A stretch of 64,000 nucleotides of DNA, from positions 372,001-436,000 of the forward strand of contig CANPUZ010000049.1 of NCBI GenBank assembly GCA_947579665.1, read 5' to 3'. Below, piece after piece: positions 46,179 to 56,700 of this stretch (positions within the stretch are counted from its first letter, which is position 1; the number at the start of each line of letters is the position of its first letter). The stretch is from Sympetrum striolatum (lineage: Eukaryota; Arthropoda; Insecta; Odonata; Libellulidae). The notes under the pieces are model-generated. The model saw nothing but the letters and a program-made list of their open reading frames with translations. It was not told the origin of the DNA and ran no database searches. Made by a program: the position numbers and the translations under genes.

Positions 46179-46346
46179 GTGGATATGATGCAGACGAGTA
46201 AGGACTTCAACATTTGTTTAAGGTTTACAACCACGGAAAACAGTCGTAGTAACCTGGTTCACCAAGCTGGTTGCAAATCACCTTCAACGGGTCCAACCCC
46301 TCCTCCTCCTCCTCCTCCTCACTGTTCGATAAAGGAAAAGGGATAT
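45977..46346 (-). CDS. Possible small spliced gene or alternative 3' exons (minus strand)
   Basis: Two exon-like pieces. The first, 46346-46225, begins after a pyrimidine-rich acceptor (TTTTCACGCAG) and encodes IPFPLSNSEEEEEE then LDPLKVICNQLGEPG. It either stops at 46225 or uses a GT donor at 46253. The second, 46063-45977, begins after TTGTTTCAG and encodes IDVGDISTKIITELGKK plus an acidic tail to a stop at 45977. It is followed 36 nt on by AATAAA (45941-45936). The acceptors and poly(A) signal look real. The upstream exon and the reading phase across the join are unresolved, so the product is uncertain. Confidence 0.35.
46126..46171. repeat. GA microsatellite inside the Polinton
   Basis: About 23 GA dinucleotides in the spacer between polymerase and ATPase genes, with short (CTT)n and (TCC)n runs nearby at about 46000 and 46297. 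On the minus strand the tract is polypyrimidine and lies within the putative intron 46064-46253. Confidence 0.9.
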
Positions 46347-46837
46347 CTGCGTGAAAAGAATTTCCAGGGGAACATTTTGGAGATGAAATGAATGACAAAC
46401 TTCAAATTTAAAAAAAATTTAATTCAATTTATTAACTTTGATTCTATTTATCATGGATTATAGAAGGTTATAATGCTTATGAAAATAAACCCCGTTAATT
46501 TGATACTGCACATTAATGGCATTTACATAATGAAGAAGAATAATAATACACATTGCAAGTACCAAGTTAACGAAAATATATAATATATTGACAATTTTTA
46601 AAATTCTTTTTACATACATTTCAATTTTTCAGAGAACTCAATAATATTCCAAAATTGACCTGTAACAATATGAAATATTAATGGTGGGTAGTAACAAGTC
46701 AAAACAACGTAACAAATTAAGTAAGTAGCCTTTCAATAAAGTTGTAAAATGACTATTCTCAATGAATACATATAATATTAAATAAAAATAATTGAATATG
46801 TAAGTTACAATAAATAAAATACATTATAATTTAATGA

Positions 46838-49800
46838 CTAGCAAGACTCCTTAAATCCGAAAGGTAGAGTATCAAAATCCCCAACACGACGTCTTTTTGT
46901 GTACACCACTCGATACGTCTTACGGTCATCTTTTGTGATGATAACATGATCTGCTGTACGGTGAATTTGTTTTGGAATTAAGAGTTCTATGGGTCCAGAA
47001 TTGTCTTTTACCATGTCTTTTAAACTACGGAATGATATTGATTCTTCGTTTGAACCATTGACTCTTATACCCTTAACTTTACAAACACTTTTAATGTTTG
47101 AAGGGTTACCACCGCAAGCAACCTTATAGGCGTAATTTTTTGGACCGCCTGACACGAATTCTGTGATATAGCTCCCCTCCCCATAACATGAGAGCTCATC
47201 GGTCATTTGCCCTAAAAACGGACCTACAGGTGGAGTCCATTCACCATCCTTCTCTACGTAAATTATCGAGTCTGTGTCGAAATAGAGGACTCTCTCCTTT
47301 AACTTCTCTAAGTACTCGTAAAGTATCAGCCGCGCTTGCGCCGTGGTGTAGCAAGCTATAGGGACGTTAACACTTTTCGAAGGTTTTAACGCTTCTTTAT
47401 GCACAACACAGTTGAGGAAGAGGACTTCTTCGCATGGTACGATCCCCTCGACTTCAATATTGGGATCGGTTAGAATATCAACCAATTCCTGGAAATTTTT
47501 AATCAATCGCGTTTGAGTGTGATCCTCCCTTTGCCCGAATTTACCCCAAAGTGAGTTAAGCGATAGCTTGGCTATACACCTGAGTCCGGGATTCGATTCC
47601 ATCTTCACAGGGTCTAACAACAATCCCTCCCTTTCATTAAAGTCTGAAAGGAAACGTTGTTTTTCCTCTAGGGTTTCACACCCGTTGGGCCATCCGCTCG
47701 CTTCTTGTTTCAGTTTTAAAAACTTATTGATGTAATCGGAGAAGAGACCCGCTTCATTCCTCGTGCTGTCGTAAGTGGTGATCCGATAATTCCAAACCTC
47801 ATGGTATGCAGCTATTTTATACCCCATTCGTACCGCCTTCTTTACCTCGTCGGTTATCCACGTTCCTGTTATTGCCCTTTCAGTTTCGTTGTCATGGGGG
47901 CAACTCTCTTGCACGTTTCCCTCAACACAGCTTCTGCATAAGGGAAATGTTAACTTCCCTCCACATCTATATGGAAGTACTGGGTGGTATAGGTCACATG
48001 GTGGCAAAACGGTGCACTTAATGAAGCCTTCACACTCATCAAGCGGTGGACATTCGTCTCCTACAAAAATGGTTGGATGGCCTACAGGATATTTTTTCCA
48101 TTTGTTAACAAACGGATATAGCGAGCATATATCAATATATTTGATCTTCTCACCCCCCACCGCTTTGTGATATAGTGAGGTGGCGTTGGTTCTCCCACCA
48201 TAAAACGCATCTCGCGGATTCATCGGTCTCTTCACAGCCAACGGATGCGTGTCGAGATAGGCTTTCAGATTGGCGTTAGTATTTAAATATTCCCGGAACT
48301 GACACCCCCAAATTTCGACTAAACTACACCCTCCTTTTAAAAGCTCTTCCCTACGTGTCACGGTGGCCTCATATCTCATGTTCATCGTCTCCGAATCATT
48401 ATTATATATGGGTCCATCCCGACCATCAGGGAAACAGCTTTTGCATCCGTGGAAAAAGCATCCGTAATATTCGAATACGGTGACATTTTCACCGTCTTTG
48501 TGGAATCCATCTACCTTTCGACCAGCGAATTTCACTTCTTTCCCACTTCCGGCGTGACTTATTCGTATATCCCTCCTCCGTTCTTCAAAAATCAACCACA
48601 TTACGGCCTCATGCGACTGATTGTCTCGCCAGCGGTACCCTCCAGTCGGAATGATGCTTATTGTGTTGTCTTTCAAATAATTTCTTTTGAAAGTGAGTAG
48701 ACAGGCTCCGGCGATAGTGATGGTCTCCTTGAACGGATTTACGTTCGTAAGACTCTGATAAAGAGTTGAGAATGTCGTGCAGGCTCTCCTCAGAATGAAA
48801 ACATCGTTGATGCAATAATCCGTCATCTCCTTCTTTAAATCATACACGACGTCTTTTACCTGTTCATACCATTCGTTAAACGTTCTCTTTGCAGCCATGG
48901 TCATGAGTTGATATCCGAAATATTTCTTTTCCGGTATCGGACCGATGTAATTTTGGTTTTCCAATCGGTTAAAGAAATGTGGGAAATACCCCTTTTTTAT
49001 CTCAACATCTAAATCAAATGTCTTCGGTAATTTTGCAAGAGGCATTGGAAGAAAGTTTAACGAATCTATGAACATGAGTCCTTCCAACCTCATGGATATT
49101 ATTTTGGTTCCCCTCATAAGGACCTCGGGCATTTTTTTCTCATTTGACACAATGTGTCGTAAAATAAGCTGACCGTCATACCCCTGGAGGTTATGCGCGA
49201 TGCATATGATCGTTTTAAACTGGGATCTCGGAAGAGTTAAATATTTATAAAATTTAGTCACGGGGTCGGATCCGGCAAAGCAATGCAATCGAATTCCACA
49301 ACTACCGCAGAGATGCTTAGAATCTTTTTCATTCCAGCACTCTGTGCATGCTTGCTCCATGGCACAAAACACCGGTATGTGTTCATAAGCGTCTTTTATT
49401 CCTTCTAGCGCTGAGTCTTGTCTACACTCTAAATCAAAAAAAATATATAATGTGTCATTTTTATTTACACTGTTCTTCAAAGGTACCGGTTGTATATGAC
49501 ACAAATGGATATCTAAATAATGCACATTGCAAATAGAGCAATACAGCTCACCACATTTATGTTCTTCCTTCCTTCCAGAGGTTTTATATACCTTAAAGCA
49601 TGTTTCACACTTTTTCAGCTGATCACAAACCGAAGATGAAGCACTGCGATGAATTTTCTTATGATTCTCAAAGCAGTCAGACCCCAAAAAATCCCTCCCA
49701 CATCCATCGCAGTGCACTATATTAAACGATTTACATGCTTTAGGAGCGCTGCAGCGCATGCACACATCACCACAGACATGTTGCGTGCGGTTATTATATG

Positions 49801-52158
49801 GTTTTTTACATGTCGTGCAATAATAACCACAGCTAAATACCCCCTTCAGACTTTTAATTACATTGAAGTGATTATCTCCAAAAATTAAATTAATTCTCTT
49901 CCTCTCTTCTCCGTCCGGCCCTTCAAAGAGGACTTCGCGACCTTTTCTATCAGTAAAGACAGTGATTTTCCAGTCGTTGAGCCCCCTTTGAAATTTTTTG
50001 ATTTCCTCCACACCCCCTCCGTTAGTGAGATCTACACCATATTTAACACATAATGCATGAGCCCGCATCGTCTGGACCGATCCCGAGTCACTTTGCACCT
50101 TCTTCTTCGTGGAATCGTCGTCTTCGTATTGCGACTTGGCTACCACGATACTGCGCGCCAGACATAGATTGTCATTATTTTGAATGGTAATTACCGATCT
50201 TTTTTTGTTGCAAAAATCGCGAAAAGTTACACTATTCGGTCTATTAAACTTACCACAACCGACGGGCATGGCTACATGGTGGAATTTAATGGTCAGCGGA
50301 GCGGAAGTTAAAAAAGAGTCGTTGCTTTGGACAACTTTGGAAATAACCGTAGAAATTATTTCAGGCTTTAGCTGATCAGCGCGACGGAACGATATAGCGG
50401 TCAATTTATCCGGGTCACTATCATTCGATATCGTCATCCCGACCTGATCATGATCACGAACGGTGTTCTTTTTAAAATACCCCAGTAAATGACCCATCGC
50501 ATCTTCAAACCATGTGAGAGGGTTTGCACCATCACTGAGAGGGTGCAACATAATCTTTACCTCCACACCCTGCATGTTAAATCGTTTGAAATGCCTCTCA
50601 ATCCGGCTGAAAATTTCAAAAGGGTATTCTTGCCTTGCCATCGGGGTCAATGCCATCTCCGCCGCCTCCGCTTCCAAAGCAATGCCAGCTGTTGTAGTAC
50701 TAGGAGCCTCCTGTTCAGTCGGTCCTTCCTCCTCCTCTTCCTCCATCTGTGCCCGGTCCTCGTCCTCTCCTTCCACGTCCTCTCCTTCCTCGTCCTCTCC
50801 TTCCTCGTCCTCTCCTTTCTCGTCCTCTCCTTTGTCTTCCTCTCTTTCCTCCACCTCCTCCTCCTCCTCCTCGTCCGCACACCTCTCAGCCGCCGGCTCC
50901 TCCTCCTCCTCCTCTGTCGTCTCTCCCGCTTCCCCCTCTGTGTTTACGGGGTCGGTCTCGACGTTCACCGTCAGGAGACTTTCGCTCTCAGCATCACTGC
51001 TTATGTCCCCATAAGCCCCACCACCGTGTTGATTTCCTTCGTTTTCTGTAAAATATCAATTTTAGGTCGAATGTAGAACCAGAAGAATGTGAAATTCAGG
51101 AATAATGATAATGATGTTAATTAACTCACCTTCATCTGTGGAATTTCCTTTACCGACGGCGTCATCATTGTCATCATCATTAGTTATGTCAATTAATAAA
51201 GGCACATCTGTAATTGCAGAACAATATGCATAAATTTTCAATATAAATTACCGCATAAACTGCATTGATGAAAATAGTGGATGCTCTAAATTAAATAAAT
51301 AAATTTCACATGTAACAAACGCGATTCGTTAGATATTTCGCGAAGTTCTAACAAATGGATAACAAATAGATTATTACCTTGAGTTTCGGAATTGTTTTCC
51401 TCGTCGGCACGCGGGCACACTTCCTCTTGCAGTTGCTCGTCATCTAATCGGAATATAATAATAATAATAATCATTTTCGTACTTACAGAAACGTTTCAAT
51501 ATAACCACAAAATCGGTATGATTATTAAATATATCTAAAAGGTGTCTATTTGAAATATAAAATAAACTTTATCACTTTGATGCGTATTCGTGTTGAGTAT
51601 CGCGATATAAAAAATCAGATTCAAAAAAATATATAGCTTACCTTTACTCCAAATGACGTTTTGCTGAAGGAAACGGCACGTGTCTTGAAGATCCTGCCGC
51701 ATCCTCTTGTATTTGGCTTCAACTTCTTCCGCCTTCCTTTTCCTCGCAACCGCGGCTCGGCGCTCCTCCTCCTCCGCTCGTTCCGCCATCGCAAGATATT
51801 GCTTGCATTTCGCTGTCACTATAAACGCTGGTCTTTCGCACACGATCATATACTCCAACGAGGCTTCGGCCATTTTCAAAGCGGCAGCAAACATCTTTAA
51901 TACTCGCGATTTTACGTCCAGACCCTGACTGACTGACTGAATGAACCCCTGCTCTTGCGTTCCGACGCCTATATAACGAAGAGATATGCTTCCCCCTCCT
52001 ATGGCCAGGGGTTCTATGTCCAGCGTGGGTCCATATTGCAGTATCCCAAAAGTAGCATCAATATCCTTGAAACAGTTATCAACCGCTCCTCCCCCGAATG
52101 TCCTATCAACACACGCATGGACATCTACCTCTTCCCCCCCCAAATATCGCACCAGCAT
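46838..52158 (-). CDS. PolB: Protein-primed family B DNA polymerase (four-exon gene)
   Basis: Replicates the element from its ends by family knowledge. The exon model is 52158-51642, 51443-51378, 51207-51130 and 51045-46838, all joins in phase 1 with GT-AG borders, for 1,622 aa. Exon 4 alone is open for 1,376 codons but begins at GTG directly after acidic sequence, and the upstream exons extend that frame without stops. Motifs: exonuclease DLE in IFFDLECRQ (~757), HNLQGYDG (~839), YCINDVFIL (~965); polymerase DICSLYPF (~1192), NSLWGKFG (~1384), YFDTDSIIY (~1478). A run of CxxC fingers precedes the exonuclease, and a long Glu-rich stretch lies near 255-350. Exon 1 encodes a separate unknown domain with a coiled coil (~125-165). 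Confidence 0.92.
51046..51641 (-). other. Three short introns of the polymerase gene
   Basis: Introns 51641-51444 (donor GTAAGC, acceptor TTCCGATTAG), 51377-51208 (donor GTAATAA, acceptor TTGCAATTACAG) and 51129-51046 (donor GTGAGT, acceptor GATATTTTACAG). The first two joins restore a G|AT codon and the third G|AA. All keep the frame open, which would be unlikely if they were chance sites. Confidence 0.75.
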
Positions 52159-52513
52159 GTCTGGAAACACTCAGTGTGCTGATATCCCATGTGCTATCAT
52201 TGAAATTTAGAATAGGCCCCCACTGGTGGCCTGGAAAACACCCTGTGAGTTGATATTTTATGTGATATCATTGATATTTAGATTAGACGCACTGGGTATT
52301 CTCAGTGTGCTGATATTTCATATGTTATCATTCAAATTTAGAATGAACCTTAACCTAGTCACACCCCCTTTCATCATTTTCCACACACGACACCCTCAAC
52401 TGTAAATTGCCACATGCGACATCTCCCTTACTCAAGAATTATATAAAAGGCGATGACCGGGGACATATTTCATTCCCTTTTTGAATCATTCGTGAGACCA
52501 GATCGTAATAACC
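52159..52513. promoter_or_regulatory. Divergent intergenic control region with three degenerate tandem repeats
   Basis: Between the two divergent Polinton transcription units. Three units (about 52163-52232, 52233-52297, 52298-52350) share AGTGTGCTGATAT, CATRTGYTATCATT and AAATTTAGAAT. They could be enhancer elements for both genes. The part nearest the plus-strand gene holds a core promoter. Confidence 0.7.
52440..52504 (+). promoter_or_regulatory. TATA/initiator/DPE-like core promoter of the plus-strand gene
   Basis: TATATAAAAGG (52440-52450) precedes an arthropod-type initiator TCATTC (A at 52472) by 32 bp, and AGATC at 52500-52504 falls about +29, near the DPE position. The ATG follows at 52514 in good context (AACCATGAG). 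Confidence 0.7.
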
Positions 52514-53476
52514 ATGAGTGCTACTACTGCTGCGGTGAAAAGGTTTTTACCCTATTCACCATCTAAGGAGCGAGTTTCTAATTTACGGTGGAAGAATAAG
52601 AAGTCTGACGGTTCGAGAAATGTAAGGTCAACCAATTATTTTGGGAAGGTTAAGAAGAATTCTCAATGGCCATCTTCATCATCATTTACACCGAGAGGAC
52701 ATGGGGAGATTTCATCGGGGATCACCGAGAATGCCGATCTTGATGTTAAACTTCTACCTCCAGAAAAATGTAAGTTGATTATGTGCCGTAGCTATGATGT
52801 GAACCGTTCTGGATCGAAAAAAGTTTCAATCGGAATACACACTGAAGAAGAAGAAGACTTTAAAACGAAAATATTCATCGCTAAAAACGGGAATGCTGGT
52901 GTCGCTCTTTCGGAAAACGTGTGGACATCGTTGATGGATCAGAAACCGGCAATCACCGATTATTTTGAAAGTGAAAATTGTTCATCTGTGATTTATAAGA
53001 GTGTGTCATTGTGTGAAAATGTCAATATAAACTTTATAAAATTGTATGGAGAAAAAATAATCCATCTAGTGAAGAATGATCGTTACTGCGTGTACCTTGG
53101 ATATGAATCGTGGTGTGGTCTTGTTGGTTTATACAAATGTGTTCAGAATGCTATAGAAGAATGCCATGAATGGTGTGAACAAATTAATTCCACGATTTTA
53201 AATGATATTGTATATAATTTTAAATTATATTTGACTTCTGTTTGTAATGGATGCGATGATGGCTTCCTAAGTCATGACTGCACCAATGTGGAATTCATTG
53301 TAAAACAATTTGATTCATTTGTGGAATGTTTTGAAGATGTTGATGATGATGATGATAATGAAACGCATTGTGGACATCAAAATAATTGCAACAAATTTCC
53401 CCGTAAAAGATTCCTGTATGAACTGTACAAATATAATCCTGACTTACTCATTCAGCATGTATCAAAAAATAAGTAA
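52514..53476 (+). CDS. Putative tandem PC4-like single-strand DNA-binding protein
   Basis: 320 aa, the only plus-strand gene of the element. A basic, serine-rich N-terminus (1-70) precedes two similar segments: KIFIAKNGNAGVALSENVW (119-137, continuing to 151) and KIIHLVKNDRYCVYLGYESW (181-200, continuing to 215). Each has beta strands, then a V-L-(S/G)-x-x-x-W turn and a helix with Leu, which resembles the PC4 layout (GxxLs..W..L). A Cys/His-rich C-terminus contains the acidic run DVDDDDDNE (276-284). Acidic tails are common in SSBs, and protein-primed replication needs one, so an SSB role is plausible but inferred from pattern only. A TATA promoter lies directly upstream. Poly(A) may be at 53961 in the right TIR. 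Confidence 0.75.
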   Translation: MSATTAAVKRFLPYSPSKERVSNLRWKNKKSDGSRNVRSTNYFGKVKKNSQWPSSSSFTPRGHGEISSGITENADLDVKLLPPEKCKLIMCRSYDVNRSGSKKVSIGIHTEEEEDFKTKIFIAKNGNAGVALSENVWTSLMDQKPAITDYFESENCSSVIYKSVSLCENVNINFIKLYGEKIIHLVKNDRYCVYLGYESWCGLVGLYKCVQNAIEECHEWCEQINSTILNDIVYNFKLYLTSVCNGCDDGFLSHDCTNVEFIVKQFDSFVECFEDVDDDDDNETHCGHQNNCNKFPRKRFLYELYKYNPDLLIQHVSKNK

Positions 53477-53749
53477 AAAGCTTCTCATAATATCATGTAT
53501 TTCATTTCTTTCCAAACTACGAAGTATTTCCGTTTGCTTCTTCGCAATAGAGTTAAAAGTATTTAAAATACCCTTTCCGATTTAAAAAGTGTTACTGACG
53601 AGATCGTCTCAATTAAATGTACAATGAAATCGAGAAAGGACTTCATTTCAATGGAACTATTTATTTTTGTTTTTGTAATAGTTCGTGGATAATTTAGTTT
53701 TAACTACCTTTTAAATTCATTCAATCTCCTCTTTAGATTGTTAATATTA
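53477..53749. other. Polinton 3' spacer, nothing recognised
   Basis: AT-rich 3' flank of the plus-strand gene up to the inner edge of the right TIR. No gene seen. Confidence 0.5.
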
Positions 53750-53934
53750 TGATGTTTCTCTACTTAAAGTGTTGCAATGAGGAATCAATTGTTAAATATT
53801 TTACCAAGAATAAAGATAGAAATGATGCCTTAGTGAAATGTTTTGTGAATAAAGCAATTAATACGAATGGTACCCTATGTACCGAATCTGGATGTATTTT
53901 TCAAACCTGTAAACAACCCAAATTATACAAATAA
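53750..53934 (+). pseudogene. Truncated protease C-terminus in right TIR
   Basis: Encodes the last 61 codons of the left-end protease (MFLYLKCCNEESIVKYF onward) identically, without His, Asp, Gln or Cys of the active site. It exists only because the repeat boundary lies inside the gene. It lacks catalytic residues and is unlikely to act as a protease. Confidence 0.9.
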
Positions 53935-53960
53935 TTGTAATGTATCTTTAAAGTGTGATC

Positions 53961-53966
53961 AATAAA
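53961..53966 (+). terminator. Polyadenylation signal AATAAA, right TIR
   Basis: Mirror of the protease signal at 39423-39428. It lies about 485 nt beyond the plus-strand gene stop and is the first good AATAAA on that strand, so it probably ends that transcript. Confidence 0.55.
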
Positions 53967-54258
53967 ACTTAATCTCAAATAACTTGTGTGTTTCGTTTCT
54001 GAAAATCCCGAGATCCAATTCAAACCTGTGTTAATGAATTCCTTCCTTTCGATCAAACCGCTCCCCGACAGTCGTCGAGTAGCGTATTCGAGACTTTTCA
54101 TTTTTAGTTGTGCATATAGTTTACCGTGTTATTTCAAACATCCCCCGTTTCGGGCTTTTCGATTTAACAACCGTTTGCAACCTCTCCCTCGATTTTTAAA
54201 GAAATTTAAAGAGAAGCGGTGATGTTTAAATGCCTTATTTAACCTACCCCATCCCAAT

Positions 54259-54337
54259 GGTGTAGTGGCCGAGTGGTTAAGGCATGTGGCCCAAACCCAA
54301 ACGTCCGAGCCTCGGGCGGTTCAAATCCTGGTGGAGG
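54259..54337 (+). tRNA. tRNA-like (Ser/Leu type) in right TIR
   Basis: A box TGGCCGAGTGG, D-arm GGC, an anticodon stem with 4 of 5 pairs around CCCAAAC (CAA in anticodon position, C instead of U33), a 5-bp variable-arm stem (CCGAG/CTCGG), B box GGTTCAAATCC, then T6 at 54344-54349. Acceptor and T stems are not complementary, so canonical function is doubtful, but Pol III promoter elements and a terminator are intact. Confidence 0.5.
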
Positions 54338-54682
54338 AGAATCTTTTTTCATTTATTTGAAACTTTAAAAACTTAGAAAATCACCCAGATTTTCTAAGTC
54401 CGGACTGCGAGGATCAGGGTTCGGTTCTCGTGACGTAGGACAGTGATTCTAACCCGGTTGGGATTCTATGGGAAAATGACGTCATAGAGGAGGTAGGACA
54501 GTGATTCTAACCCGGTTGGGATTCTATGGCCGAATGACGTCATAGAGGAGGAGAGTGTATCTGGAAGTCTGCAATAGGGGGTGGGTGGGGGGTCACGTGG
54601 GGGTTCCCTGGCGCCATAGGCGGTGGGGGACAATGTGTGATAGAGGGCGCTGCTGTCTGGCCACGGTGTCCCTACAACTACT

Positions 54683-54688
54683 TGCGCG
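54683..54688 (+). repeat. Target-site duplication, right (TGCGCG)
   Basis: Identical to 38701-38706 and directly follows the CT end of the element. Confidence 0.95.
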
Positions 54689-56516
54689 AGCCCTCGCTTA
54701 AAGCGATGTAAAATCTGCTCCTCTTAAAAAAGCATTCTTCGATTAAACATAATAATAATTTTAACAAAGGATTTTGTTTAGGTCGAGATTGGGGCTATAA
54801 ATTCTCTTCTTTCATCGAAACCTTCGGCACATGAATGTCAAAAAGAAAAAGAAGAACAAGGGCTGCTTCGTTGATTTAAAGACCGAAGCAAAGAGTTTAT
54901 AAATGTCATCACCGGAAGACAACCCCAAGGTAGGAAATCACGAAAACCTACATCGCAATAAGCCACCAGATAGGCTAGCTGCTGGCACTTAAATAAACAA
55001 GTCAATATTTATTTATAGGAATGGTAGCTTAATTCATAGCAATGATATAGATGGTTTGATTTTGTATCACGAAATGTATTAGGAGAATAAATGATGCAGG
55101 AAATCGGGTTTTCTGAACATGCTGTTCGCAAAACTTAATGCATCCCTATGCATCCTCCGTACTAGAGAAATATTTACTATTGTGTATACGCCAGCTTTCG
55201 CCTCATTGAATCTAGCTATATTGTTCATTGTGATAATAATTGTACAGAGCTACTGTACAATTGAAGAGCAATGATTTCAGAAATTTTCACTTTTCGTATT
55301 TCTAAATGTTACAGACTCAATTCCCATTCATGAGATGGGTTGGATTCGATACCAGGGGCCCAGAATAAGTTTCCTCGTCAAAGTGAAATTTATTTAGTTT
55401 TTTGGAGGATTAAGCATAAAAAGAGAATATTTATTTTCTCTTAATTTTTTCTCGTGTAATGAATTATATTACGATTAATAAGTCGTATAAATATTTCTTA
55501 CGTTAAACACAATTTTCGATCATATTCCTTATTATCCTCATTCACGTAAATTTCCACAATTGTTTTTACTGTTTGCTAATAAAGTTTTTCCATTTCCATA
55601 GATCTTCGTCATTCTTTTATCGTTATTCTATTATTTTTCATTAAAGTGAGCATTCCGACGTTCGTTTGTCATCTAATTTACGTAATTCTTACGATTTAAA
55701 TATCGACAGTCAATTGTTTCTACTATTACTACGGTTCCTCCCTCCCACAGTGTCAATTCCTTCCCATAATTCACTTCTCCAAACAAACGCCTGAACTTGG
55801 AATGCGATAGGCAGCTGTTTACACTCCCGTATCTAAGGAAACGGACTTCAAGTGCACCTTTACTTCACGTGATTTCAAAATGTTAGAAAACGTTCGTTTG
55901 TAATATCGGATTTCGATATAAGATAATCTATCCAATTTCCCTTCTTTTAGTGTTTGTCTCGTACTGCGGTTGATTCTAATTTAAAAATACGTAAGAAACA
56001 AAGCCTAACAAGTTAACTCCATACGTATATCTTAAAGGGCCCACTAGTCTTCAACAGTTATTCCTTAAGAAAGAGAGCATTGGATAGCCACAGAACTCTA
56101 TTTAAAACGGAGGCTTTTTCAACGATTTCTTGTGTGAAAAAGTGGGTTTTGGAGGAAAATCCCGTTTGAATACATCCGTGACTTAGGGGAGAGGCTAAAG
56201 AAAGGAGTCCATACTTTGAAAGGATCTGGTTGTCGTGGTTACGATGGTCGGCGTGAATATCACATCGCAGTATAGTTCAACGTATCTCGTCTGCGTAGTC
56301 GATTAGGTGAGTGAGGTAACCATGACGATAGAGAATGGCAAGCGACGATAAGGGGATAAACAAAAGAGATGCGATGCATTAACGTAACCAGAAACAGCCG
56401 AACCTGTAATATGTGGGTTTCGTAATGACGCTTGACAAAAGAGCGTCTATATTTTGATTTCAATTTTGACAGATGAAGTAAAAATATAAAAACTGATAAT
56501 GAATTTTTTCTTTTTT
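54689..56516. other. Intergenic with dispersed repeat units
   Basis: No gene seen. 55930-56050 belongs to the TCGTACGACC-type family (diverged). 56270-56460 is a relative of 25850-26050 (GGTAACCATGACGATAGAG). A GGGTTGGATTCGATACCAGGGG stretch near 55339 recalls the B-box-like words at 29246. Confidence 0.45.
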
Positions 56517-56645
56517 ACTTTTTCCATATACGAAGTATAGAGAAAGTATTGTTTTCATGAAAAAAATCGACTTCGAGATTTCAACGGAAATACATTTTTT
56601 GGGGTCCCTAGAACACGTTTTGACCATTTTCGGAATGATGTCTGT

Positions 56646-56700
<55 letters not shown>

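Larger units (their letters stand above)
38707..54682. mobile_element. Complete Maverick/Polinton (Polintovirus), 15,976 bp
   Basis: Ends AG...CT, 6-bp target duplications and 933-bp terminal inverted repeats enclose genes for protein-primed DNA polymerase, RVE integrase, A32-like ATPase, adenain-like protease, double-jelly-roll major capsid protein and a penton-like minor capsid protein, plus several unknowns. All of these frames are open. By family knowledge, Polintons are self-synthesising transposons that probably can also form virions. Intact genes and TIR arms that match wherever compared suggest recent insertion. Confidence 0.97.
53750..54682 (+). repeat. Polinton right terminal inverted repeat (933 bp)
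   Basis: Inverted match of 38707-39639, ending ...CTACAACTACT. The 58-bp direct repeats lie at 54436-54551, with TGACGTCA at 54477-54484 and 54535-54542. Confidence 0.95.

Noticed and set aside
50489..51076. Long leucine/serine- and proline-rich plus-strand frames opposite the polymerase N-terminus
   Set aside because: Antisense shadow of the Glu-rich coding stretch; low-complexity composition in all three frames.
53310..53585. Methionine-rich frame overlapping the end of the plus-strand Polinton gene
   Set aside because: Alternative frame of the Asp-repeat region; no promoter or motif.
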